DNA from: Sphaerosporella brunnea
Taxonomy: Eukaryota > Ascomycota > Pezizomycetes > Pezizales > Pyronemataceae
DNA length: 64,000 nucleotides
Direction of reading: 5' to 3'
Assembly: GCA_008704415.1 (NCBI GenBank)
Contig: VXIS01000002.1
Span: 310,001-374,000, forward strand
The notes beneath the pieces are model-generated. The model was not told the origin of the DNA and searched no databases. It was given only the letters and a program-made list of their open reading frames with translations. Positions 1-9,212 of the stretch are shown here, one piece after another; the first letter of the stretch is position 1; each line of letters begins with the position of its first letter. The position numbers were made by a program, and so were the translations under genes.

Positions 1-1126
1 AAGAGGGCGCTAGATAAGATAGGAAAAGATCTGGGGCGATCTCTTATCTCACCGATCTCCCATCACTGACAAGTACCTTTTGGCTTGGACGTTGCGATTG
101 GCTGCATGCACTACGTTCTTGAAATACAGTTTGGATGTTGTGGTTGGTTGGGGGTGCTGCACTCGTGATTTTGCGTGTGAGATTATGAGGGCGCTGGATA
201 AGATAAGAAAAAGATGTCGATCTCTTATCTCACCGATCTCCCATCGCCCACAAGTACTAAGTACTCTATGGCTTGATTGGCTGCATGCACTACGTTCTTG
301 AAATACGGTTTGAACGCTGCGGTTGGCTGGACGTGCTACGTTCGTGAAAATGTGGCTGGCATGGGTTGACGGTTGTGACTGGCTGCATGCACTACGTTCT
401 TGAAATACGGTTTGGATGCTGTGGTTGGTTGGAGGCAGTGTTCTCAGTAGCCAGCCCGGCTGCCAGGGCTTTGAGTGATCTCCGGTGAATACCGGCCACT
501 GCGAGTGGCGGGGTTCACTCGGCGCTGATAAACTTATCAGGATCTGTGATGTTATACTAAACTCCTATCTAGTCATCATTTTACACGGCGAACATCTTTA
601 TGTACTTTTCATTTCATAGCAGTAGTTTGCATCACGGTAGTCGTATTTGCCGTCATTGTGGGCTGCAGCCCAAACAGCCGGGCGGGCTTTTTGATCAGCC
701 CATATCCGCCCAACGCAGCCGGCCGGGCGGGCTGGCTGTTGAGAACACTGGTTGGAGGTGCTGCACTCGTGATTTTGCGCATGAGATTACACCTGATCAT
801 GAGGGCGCTGGGGCTCTTATCCCACCATCACTGGCAAGTACCTTTTGGCTTGGACGTTGCCATTGGCTGCATGCACTACGTTCTTGAAATACGGTTTGGA
901 TGTTGTGGTTGGTTGGCGGTGCTGCACTCGTGATTTTGCGTATGAGGGCGCTGGATAAGATAAGACAAAGATCTGGGGCGATCTATTATCTCATCACCGA
1001 CAAGTACTAAGTACTTCATGGCTTGATTGGCTGCATGCACTACGTTCTTGAAATACGGTTTGGATGTTGTGGTTGGTTGGAGGTGCCGCACTCGTGATTT
1101 TGCGCATGAGATTACACCTGATCATG
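1..1126 (+). repeat. ~180-bp satellite array, forward orientation
   Basis: The stretch is built from related units that share the core TTGGCTGCATGCACTACGTT, then a GGTTTGGATGTTGTGGTTGG block, a GTGCTGCACTCGTGATTTTG block and a GATAAGATAAG-rich block. The core recurs near 90, 277, 380, 865 and 1028. The array is interrupted at 436-750 by a hAT MITE and cut at 1126 by a LINE. No credible gene lies in it; the short open frames follow the repeat and differ between units. Its chromosomal role (pericentromeric, subtelomeric or dispersed) cannot be decided here. Confidence 0.85.
436..750. mobile_element. Non-autonomous hAT element (MITE), complete with TSD
   Basis: The 315-bp element starts CAGTGTTCTCAGTAGCCAGC and its other end, reverse-complemented, reads CAGTGTTCTCAACAGCCAGC. 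It is flanked by an identical 8-bp duplication, GTTGGAGG (428-435 and 751-758). Eight-bp TSDs and CAGTG termini are hallmarks of the hAT superfamily. No transposase is encoded. The host sequence is a satellite unit, which resumes directly after the right TSD. Confidence 0.9.
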
Positions 1127-1159
1127 GTCGGTCGGCTAGGAACCTACGAGCGGAGCCAT

Positions 1160-2112
1160 CGCAGTTTACTCGGACGGATCTAGGCTCGAAGACGGGTGCT
1201 GCGCATACGCCGCGGTCACGCTCGGAAGCCACGACCGCCAGTGGCTACTCTGAGTAGGGACCGCCAAGTACGTCGGCTCCAACAAGGAAGCATACTATCG
1301 CGTGGCCCCCAGCTGCGTTTTCTCCCCAGCTGCGCGCTGAGATGTACGCTGGCTGGCTCAGAAATACGCATGGCAACGGGCAACGTTTCTGGGTGTTGGT
1401 TGCTACGCGAGGTCCCGCCAAAGCTACTCGCGTATTTCTGAGCCAGCCAGCGTACATCTCAGCGCGCAACTGGGGAGAAAACGCAGCTGGGGGCCACGCG
1501 ATAGTACAGGATTCCGGGCCGGGACAGTGGGTCGTCCCTAGGATCGCACTCGCTGAAAAAGCCATTCTGGACGCGGGCTGGACCGCGGAGTTCCGCTGGA
1601 CGCCAGGCCACAAGGACGTTCCCGGCAACGAGCAAGCCGACCGCCTCGCCAAGGGCGCTGCCAGATGGCAATCCCCGTCCGAGGCCCCCGAGGTGCTCGC
1701 CACCACGTCGCTCGCCTACATCACTAGCGCTGGCACTTCGGCCAAGCGGCAAGATCACGACCGATGGCTTGCCGAGCACTGGCGACCGAAGAACTACTAC
1801 AAGAGAGCCAAGGGTAGCAAGACCGCTTTCAAGACCGCGAAGGCCGTGGCGGCGCGCTTCTTCCAGCTGCGGCTACAAAAAGCCCCGACGGCCCCCTACC
1901 TGCATCGGACCGGGCGCCGAGCGGACGATAAGTGCTGGTTCTGCCAGAAAAAACCGCCGCAGACCCGAAACCACCTCTTTAAGACATGCCGACGGTGGCG
2001 GAACGAGCAAATGACCTTATGGAAGGCGGTGGCCGAGGCGACTCGCGACGGGGGCAAGCGGAGGCGGAAGACCAATACGGCGGTCAGGGACCTGCTGGCT
2101 GACGCTGCATAG
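1160..2112 (+). pseudogene. LINE RNase H and zinc-knuckle coding remnant
   Basis: An RNase H start with VYSDGSRLEDG can be read from about 1167, but the frame is broken by a 76-bp inverted duplication. From 1342 an open frame of 256 codons continues. It holds GPGQWVVPRI, the RNase H motif FRWTPGHKDVPGNEQADRLA with its Asp, and a CWFC...HLFKTC zinc knuckle near residues 197-216. Reverse transcriptase and endonuclease are missing, so this copy cannot move by itself. Confidence 0.8.
1293..1505. repeat. Near-perfect 76-bp inverted duplication inside the LINE
   Basis: The arms are about 1293-1369 and 1430-1505, separated by a ~60-bp loop. They match at all but about one base (CAGCTGCGCGC in one arm faces GCGCGCAACTG in the other). 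RNA from either strand would form a long hairpin. The duplication falls where the central RNase H coding should be, so it destroys the frame. Confidence 0.9.
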
Positions 2113-2322
2113 AGGCGGTGATGGCCTTCTTGAGCAGCACGCGCGTAGGAATGTGGCCGAATAGGGCCTGAATTTGTCTCTTTTGTCCCGGCGCGGTCTA
2201 CGCGTTTTGTTCCCTTGTCTTTACTTTCTTCAGAGGAGAGGACCCCACAGTAGGCCACGTGCCTAGGGGCGGCGGCGATTCTGTATACTATGTGCCATGG
2301 CCGCAAGCGGCCGAATGCAATA

Positions 2323-3186
2323 CTGATCATGAGGATAAGATAAGAAAAAGATCTGGGGCGATCTCTTATCCCACTGACAAGTACCTTTTGGCTTGGACGT
2401 TGCCATTGGCTGCATGCACTACGTTCTTGAAATACGGTTTGGATGCTGTGGTTGGTTGGGGGTGCTGCACTCGTGATTTTGCGTGTGAGATTATGAGGGC
2501 GCTGGATAAGATAAGAAAAAGATCTGGGGTGATCTCTTACCTAACCGATCTCCCATCGCCCACAAGTACTAAGTACTCTATGGCTTGATTGGCTGCATGC
2601 ACTACGTTCTTGCAATACGGTTTGGATGTTGTGGTTGGTTGGGGGGTGCTGCACTCGTGATTTTGCGTGTGAGATTACACCTGATCATGAGGATAAGATA
2701 AGAAAAAGATCTGGGGCTCTTATCCCACCATCACTGACAAGTACCTTTTGGCTTGGACGTTGCCATTGGCTGCATGCACTACGTTCTTGAAATACGGTTT
2801 GGATGCTGTGGTTGGTTGGGGGTGCTGCACTCGTGATTTTGCGTGTGAGATTATGAGGGCGCTGGATAAGATAAGAAAAAGATCTGGGGTGATCTCTTAC
2901 CTAACCGATCTCCCATCGCCCACAAGTACTAAGTACTCTATGGCTTGATTGGCTGCATGCACTACGTTCTTGCAATACGGTTTGGATGTTGTGGTTGGTT
3001 GGGGGTGCTGCACTCGTGATTTTGCGTGTGAGATTATGAGGGCGCTGGATAAGATAAGAAAAAGATCTGGGGCGATCTCTTATCCCACCATCACTGACAA
3101 GTACCTTTTGGCTTGGACGTTGCGATTGGCTGCATGCACTACGTTCTTGAAATATGGTTTGGATGTTGTGATTGGTTGGAGGTGCT
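2323..3186 (+). repeat. Satellite array with 360-bp higher-order period
   Basis: The landmark GTACCTTTTGGCTTGGACGT occurs at 2381, 2741 and 3101, exactly 360 bp apart. Each 360-bp block contains two half-units (the TTGGCTGCATGC core at about 2406, 2589 and 2766), so monomers are ~180 bp in a dimeric arrangement. The two full 360-bp blocks are nearly identical. The array is cut near 3186, where LINE copy 2 sequence begins. Confidence 0.9.
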
Positions 3187-4735
3187 ACGTTTCTGTTTAT
3201 TGTGGCGGTGAGGCAGGCACTCGGCCGGGCAAAAGAGGCCTGCAGTCCTCCACCCCAACCTCCTCGCCATCGCCATCATCATCACCATCAGAGGCATGAC
3301 TGGGCCTGCCACCCCGGGTAACCCTGCTGGCGACCGCATACGTGCCAGTCTCGCCCCGGCTACGACTGCACCGGCACGCCCGGTTACGACAACACAACGC
3401 CTCCTCCGCTTCGTCAGCAGCCGCTCTTTCGGCGACCCTTCACAATGATGAGCAAGCTCGCCGCCACGATCCCAGGACGACCAGTAATCGTGGAGCCCAC
3501 CACGCATTTCGTTATCAAGCCGGCCGGAAAAATCATCGTGCTGGACCAAGACGCAGCCCTTGCAGCCGCGATCACGCATCAGGAACCCACCGACAACACG
3601 ATTGCCGTTTACTCGGACGGTTCCCGACTAGAAAACGGCGACCGTGGGTACGCAGCGGTGACCCAGGTCGATATAAGGCTAAACAAGTGGAGGAACGCCT
3701 CTGCCTTCGTTGAAGAAAACAAAGAGGCCTACGACGCGGAGCTCTTTGGCATTGCTGCTGGTCTTGAACTAGCACTCTCCAACGCCACACTCCAGAACAA
3801 CCCAACGGGATGCGTTCGCCTGTTTACGGACGCGCAGGCTGCCTTGAAACGGCTCCAACACGACACACCTGGACCAGGCCAATGGCTACTTCCACGCATC
3901 TCTTGCGCTGAGGCATCGCTGAGGGCTCAAGGATGGCGGGTGGAATACCGCTGGGTACTTGGCCACAAGGACGTCCTAGGCAACGAGCTTGCACCAGCTT
4001 GCCAAGGAAGCAGCGACAAACCACAGCAAGCCCTTAGCTGACGTTCTCCTTGACACCGCATGTCTCGCCTCAATCGGTCGTTGAGTCACCCAAATGAGGT
4101 CCCATGACAGAGAAGCGTGGCTAGCCAGACACTGCACGCCCAAAAAGTATTGCAGGCGACGGAAGAAGCCAGATCCCATTGCGACCAAGACCAGGAAGTC
4201 ACTCGCATCGCGTTTCTTCCAGCTGCGGACAGGCAAAGCGCCAACCGGCCCATATCTCCAATGGACTGGACGCCGAATGGACAACAAATGCTGGTGGTGC
4301 GGCAGCCGCGACACCCAGACGCGCGACCACCTTTTCAAATTTTGCAAGAGAGCAGATAGTCCTTTCGAGGGCTGTGAAGGAGGCCACGGGGGGCAAGAAA
4401 CGGTGGCCGGTCACCCCGACCACCGCGCTGATGGCAGACGAACGGTGCACGGAGGCTACAATGGTTTTCCTGAGCACCACCAAATTTGGGGCATGGCCAG
4501 ACAAGGGCACAGTGTTGTAAAATTCCCTTACTCTATTTCCTCTTTCCTAGGTCCGCTACTGTGATGACTCTCTTTGTTTTTGTCATTTACCTGGTGTGAT
4601 TTCCCTTAGACGCGCCGCAGGAGCGACCTACACCAAGCCGGACACGGCCCGCAAACCCAGGGGGCGAAGAAGGAGAAGGGGGAGGGGAGGGGGAGGAGAA
4701 GGAGCAGCGGCCGAATGCAATATGATTCAGTCAAG
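3187..4735 (+). mobile_element. 5'-truncated LINE, copy 2
   Basis: This fragment carries more of the RNase H region than copy 1. It ends in GCGGCCGAATGCAATATGATT, a partial version of the family's 3' end in which the first arm of the terminal hairpin is lost. The left boundary is where the satellite stops; no target-site duplication was recognised. A purine-rich GA tract precedes the tail (4669-4705). Confidence 0.7.
3445..4520 (+). pseudogene. LINE RNase H / zinc-knuckle remnant, frameshifted
   Basis: The first frame (198 codons from 3445) contains VYSDGSRLENGDRGYAAVTQ, then NKEAYDAELFGIAAGLELAL, FTDAQAALKRLQ and VLGHKDVLGNELA, the successive RNase H motifs with their acidic residues. After NELA the frame shifts. 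A second frame from 4094 carries AWLARHCTPKKYCRRRKK and the knuckle CWWCGSRDTQTRDHLFKFCK. A third frame ends near 4520 with ATMVFLSTTKFGAWP. At least two frameshifts make it non-functional. Confidence 0.85.
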
Positions 4736-5223
4736 TGTGAATTTGGTGCTCGCGAGCACCCACCAGAAGCCCGTTACAACGCCCGCTCAAGCTGCTCAGG
4801 CAATCATCGCCATTGCTTCTGGATACTCGTCGCCTCAACCCTCAAGTACGAGTCACGCCGGCGCCCTCTGCCGCCTTTTGCCGCTGCCACACCTTCTACT
4901 GCCTGTCTGTCAATCTGCTGAAAAGCGCAAGTGGTGACCCTCGCTGATACAACTTTGATTTTTGGATATCGATGGTCCCGGGCTTGAACAGCGCAGGTAG
5001 TCTGAGTCTTTCCTCGAGTCTATAGTTTTAATTTGGGCGTCGTGGGCTTCAAGGTTATAGCGAAACCTGATGAGTACAGCGTTGATTTCTCGCAACCGGT
5101 CCGTGGCGACACCATGAAATTATCAATTAGCTTTCACTCACGAAATGGGACACCGTTCAGTAACGAGGTGAATCACGAACGTGGGAAACGGAGGTTATTG
5201 ACACCCGCTCATCTTCACGAACG
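4736..5223. other. No recognised feature
   Basis: The stretch follows the LINE tail. A Ser/Thr/Pro-rich open frame (TPAQAAQAIIAIASGYSS) has a gag-like flavour but no diagnostic motif. Nothing else could be supported. Confidence 0.4.
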
Positions 5224-5670
5224 TAAAGCCTCCAACTAATCACAACGTGCAAACCATATTCAAGAACGTAGCACGTCCAGCCAACCGCAGCGCTCAAACC
5301 ATATTTCAAGAACGTAGTGCATCCAGCCAGTCGCAACATCCAGTGGCTTTTTGACTAAGCCGGGGAAACCGTTCAACCCATGCCAGCCACATAATCACAA
5401 GTGTAGCACCTCCAACCAACCACAACATCCAAACCGTATTTCAAGAACGTAGTGCATCCAGCCAGTCACGACCGTTCAACCATGCCAGCCACATTTTCAC
5501 GAACGTAGCACGTCCAGCCAACCACAACATCCAAACCGTATTTCAAGAACGTAGTGCATGCAGCCAGTCGCGACGTCCAACCCGTGCCAGCCACATTTTC
5601 ACGAACGTAGCACGTGCAGCCAGTCGCAGCGCTCAAACCATATTTCAAGAACGTAGCATGTCTAGCCAAT
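5224..5670 (-). repeat. Satellite-related repeats, reverse orientation
   Basis: The reverse complement of the 1-3186 satellite core (CAAGAACGTAGTGCATGCAGCC) appears here about five times. It alternates with CACATTTTCACGAACGTAGC, a block also seen at about 338-362 in the forward orientation. Unit spacing is about 100-130 bp, shorter than in the main arrays. No gene is supported. Confidence 0.8.
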
Positions 5671-6474
5671 CGCGAAGTTCAACCCATACCAGCCATATGC
5701 ACGTAGCCACACCAAGCCCGAGAAACCAACAGAGCACCTCCGAAAGTAACTGCATCGTTCCCACCACGAGCGTCTACTCCAAGTGAATCCACTTCCAGCA
5801 CTCGAAGCCCTGCGTCTTTGATACCCTCGAGCTCCAACCCAAATCCAATCCAAGTCTACATCTACCTCTTCCACGAGCAGCATTACCGACTTACCCGCTA
5901 TTAAGAAAGAGCGGGAAAGATGAGGGAGCGGGACGGGCGAAAATTAAAAAGTTCATTTGGCAGGTGTTGTCGCGGTCTGAGGAAGAATTCGAAGGCATGT
6001 TGGCAGGCAGGCATTTTGGAAAGGAACGGGACTTTGATCAACAGCGATGTCATTTTTTTTACCCGCCGCGAACGGGATCTCACACGCCGTCGGCCGGCTC
6101 GATGGCATCGCCGGCTCGCTGCCTGGACGTCAAAACAAACTTTCGGGCCGTCAGCCAGCCGAGCGACCGCCTCCGGGGAAGATTTCCAGTTTCCCGGTCT
6201 TCCTTGTTGGCGAGTAGATCCAGTAGGTATCACGATCACGAACGTACCTCTAAGCTTGCCTGCCCCTCGAATCAAGCGCGCAATTCGCACAAATCACAGC
6301 ACGATCAAAGATTGAACCACGGCATCCCGTCCCCTTCCCCCATCACGGTAACGTCCGCACTCACACCAAAAGCAGCAACAATCACAGTCTATACCTCTCA
6401 ATTCAGCTCAGCTTTTTTTACAACCATGCCCTGGCAGTCGCCATAGCCGTAGTGATATATCATCCCAACCGTGC
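5671..6474. other. Intergenic region downstream of atp19
   Basis: No conserved coding sequence was recognised. The overlapping open frames on both strands at 5901-6446 encode low-complexity, basic proteins without known motifs. The final ~100 bp is presumably the 3' UTR of the minus-strand atp19 gene. Confidence 0.4.
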
Positions 6475-6828
6475 CTAGTGCTTAGCACCCGCCTTCTCCT
6501 CCTTCTCAGCATTGGCCAAGAACTCCCTATTGTGCGCGTCCCATCAGCCTCACATCCCCCCAATACCCACCCCCCAAGCATCAGACTCACCGGATAAACT
6601 TCTCCTCATCTCCGCTCTCCGCGTTGATGGGCGGCAAGTTCTTCTCCTTCTTGTCGCCTCCGCGCATCGAGAGGTACGCAATTCCGGCGGTGGTTCCGAG
6701 GGTGAGCATCGCGAGCTGTTACCCATCTGCATCAGCCATCTCTTCCCAATACCCTACCCCCCAGGACAAGGGTGGCTTACCACGTGCGACCCAACCTTCT
6801 TTCCGGCGATATCGAAGTAGGCGACCAT
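6475..6828 (-). CDS. atp19: Mitochondrial F1Fo-ATP synthase subunit k (Atp19)
   Basis: Three exons on the minus strand (6781-6828, 6591-6715, 6475-6526) join in frame to 74 codons plus stop. The introns are 65 and 64 bp with GT...AG ends. The protein starts MVAYFDIAGKKVGSHVLAML, continues with a short hydrophobic stretch (TLGTTAGIAYLSMRGG) and ends with the charged tail GDEEKFIREFLANAEKEE. Known fungal subunit k proteins are about 65-75 residues with the same plan: IAGK...GSH, one membrane segment, a PPINA-x-S-x-DEE linker and a matrix-facing tail. It is a small accessory subunit of the membrane sector, linked to ATP synthase dimers. The exon structure is inferred from splice sites and frame; the family match is by motif. 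Confidence 0.85.
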
Positions 6829-7254
6829 TATTGCTTATTGGGGTGTTGCAGTGATGGTGGTGGGGGTGGGGGGTGCAATTCGGCAAGATGGAGGTGAGGT
6901 TGGTGGGGAGGGAGGGAATTTCTCGGGCTGTGGTGTGCGGCTCTGCCGGTTATCCCTGGCAGGTTTGGTGTGTGGCCAAAGAGCCGCAGACACGGATTGA
7001 TCATTGAATTGCAATTGGTTTGATCGATAACCCCAAATCACGGGCAAAACACAAAGATCAAAAAACACCACAAATCAGATTCACGCAGAAAACGCAACAG
7101 TAGTAATATCCCTCCCACAATACGCCAGCTGTGCACAAATGAAGCCCCCACAGATAAATGCTTGCCTTCGTATCACTTCCCCTCTAATCCTCAAACAATA
7201 GCCTTGTAAATAATCTTCAATACGCTCTGCGCTTCAACGTCCGAGTCACGCCCT

Positions 7255-8145
7255 CAGCTGTCAAGAGCAGAAGAATCACTTGGTTTGTTCTTCCTGTTCC
7301 TCTGGTTCTTGACGATACCATTCCTCGCATCCGCCAGAGTCTTCAGCCTCTTGATCTCCTGATCGCGGGCCCAGTCTTTATTGAACTCGGTCCAGACACG
7401 TTCCCAGGCTTTGATATCGACTTCCTGGTCGTTAAGGATGGCGCCCTGAACTTCCCAGTGGTCGTCGATGTCGTCAAGATTGTCAGGGTCGTCCGAGAAA
7501 ACGCCTTTAGGGAGAGCGTGGGCTCCTTCACGATCGCAGAGCTGCTCTGGTCGTTGATAAGACTTGAGATTTCCGATTCGATGGCCCTGACAGCTGGAAA
7601 GCAGTCACTATTTTCAGGTACGTCTGGCGTAAAGTGAAAAAGTTGATCTGGAGGACGTCCGAGAAGTCGATTAGCATAATCTATACGGCATGCGATATAA
7701 TGGCAGCACGCAATGACATATAGGGATTTTCGGCCTCGGGTGAAGTTGTTTGTGATGGCGAGAGTGAACCAGCGCTGCGCTTGGTCGATGAAGTGTTCGG
7801 GACAATGCAAGGTCGCTGCGCTGTTCACAGGAGCCAAAGTCAGAAAATTGTCAAGAGTCATCGCGCGAAACGCGAAAAAAACGTGATGGTGTGTGAACGC
7901 GACTCACCATCTGCGATAGTCGCTTCCCTCGCCTCAATGCTAGTTTCCCTACGATATCGGCCACCAGTCGATGCGTGCGTCTGCCCAGCGGCGAGAAGAT
8001 TTCAAGTTCCTTGGACGGTTGCGACGCCGGCACTGTTTTCGCCAAAGGAAATTTCCGAGACGATATGCGGACGACGGTACCGCAGTTACTTGACCCGAAG
8101 AATCATCGAAGTCGGCGAGATTTGAACAGCCACAGTTGGGGCATG
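7255..8145 (-). pseudogene. Decayed copy of TFIIIB subunit BRF1
   Basis: Minus-strand pieces of BRF1 occur in the right order but in changing frames. First is a zinc-ribbon start TCPNCGCSNLADFDDSSGQV with the second Cys pair damaged. Then come IVSEISFGENSAGVATVQG, EAREATIAD and the cyclin-fold piece LHCPEHFIDQAQRWFTLAIT followed by YVIACCHYIACR. Next are MLIDFSDVLQIN and TYLKIVTAF in another frame. Last is the C-terminal TBP-binding block ILNDQEVDIK...VWTEFNKDW...IKRLKTLADARNGIV. At least five small deletions or shifts separate them, more than introns can explain. BRF1 recruits RNA polymerase III and is essential, so a working copy should exist elsewhere. Clustered indel errors in the assembly are the main alternative. 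Confidence 0.8.
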
Positions 8146-8653
8146 TGAACAGGCATGGTTACCAACTAGGCTGTGTCGGCAAAAGCGAAGGATGGTTTTT
8201 TCGGTCGAGAGGTGGATAGTGCTTGTTATTTGGAGGAGGAGTATGGGTGGTTGGTTGGTGGGAGAGGGGAGAAGAAGAGATTGAGATGAGGAAGCGATCT
8301 GTGGGGTTGACGTGCCAAGCCTCATGCACTTATGAGCACTCACTCGATCCATCACTCGCTTTTCTTACACCCTTTGGCATTCGAGAAAGCATAATTGAAA
8401 TTCCAGTAACCACTGAAATTATTGCAACCATCTGCTGAGAGATTATGCCTGGACCACTCAGCCCTGATACATGTGCCAACCAACCTACCACGCTCCAACT
8501 CGCACATTAACCCCAACTCAGGCACTCCCGCTCTTTAAAAGATAATATGGTACAAGCAATTCCCCATGGCCCAGAACCTGCAGCACCTTCCATTCCCCTT
8601 TCAGCCTTCAACAGAGAGAAAGCGTCCTAATAGCTACTATCCACAGGATTGAT

Positions 8654-8752
8654 GAAAGCGCCAAATACAGCTGAACACTTTAATGAAGATCACCCTCGTC
8701 ATATAATCTCTTTCCGTACAACTAGTGATATGTAGCTGTATTGGGCGCTTTC
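8654..8752. repeat. Short foldback element with ~19-bp inverted ends
   Basis: GAAAGCGCCAAATACAGCT (8654-8672) is mirrored by AGCTGTATTGGGCGCTTTC (8734-8752) with one mismatch. The 61-bp interior is AT-rich and non-coding. It lies in the spacer upstream of GPI16. It could be a tiny MITE or a stem-loop; no clear target duplication was seen. Confidence 0.6.
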
Positions 8753-9212
8753 AACACTGTCGGTGATGCGGACCACAGTACAATCTCTATCTCGCCTGGT
8801 AGCCTGGGCAATGCCAAGTTTATATCTGTTTGGCCATATCTGTTTGGCTGGCACCAGGAAGGCGAACTGGAACGGCTGTACTTATCAACGCAAGGAGATT
8901 CTCAGCCTAGTCTCTGGTAAAGCCATGAGCACCTACCTACTAAATAGGCACCTACCTAGGTACTTAAGTAGGTAGATATATATTTGTGGTTGGAACAGTC
9001 ACACTGCGAGCTGGATTTGTGCGCGCAAGTCCAAAAAGGGCTGTGTGGCTGGAGAGACCCCAGCCACTATGGCTTGCCAAGACGCGTGGAGCAGAGCCGT
9101 GCTCTCCTTTCAGAGCTCCCAGTTACCATTCGCTCCGCCCCGCCTTCGTTTTCAACTCCCATAACTTTCGCTCTTTGATGTCACGTAACGAATTATAAGC
9201 TTCCCCATTACG

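Larger units (their letters stand above)
1127..2322 (+). mobile_element. 5'-truncated non-LTR retrotransposon (LINE), copy 1
   Basis: This is a 3' LINE fragment: the end of an RNase H domain, a C-terminal zinc-knuckle region and a 3' UTR ending in a GGCCGCAAGCGGCC hairpin (2299-2312) and GAATGCAATA. It lies inside the satellite between CTGATCATG at 1118-1126 and CTGATCATG at 2323-2331, a 9-bp target-site duplication. The satellite continues in phase to the right. The RNase H plus zinc knuckle resembles fungal Tad/I-type LINEs; the exact clade is inferred. Confidence 0.85.
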
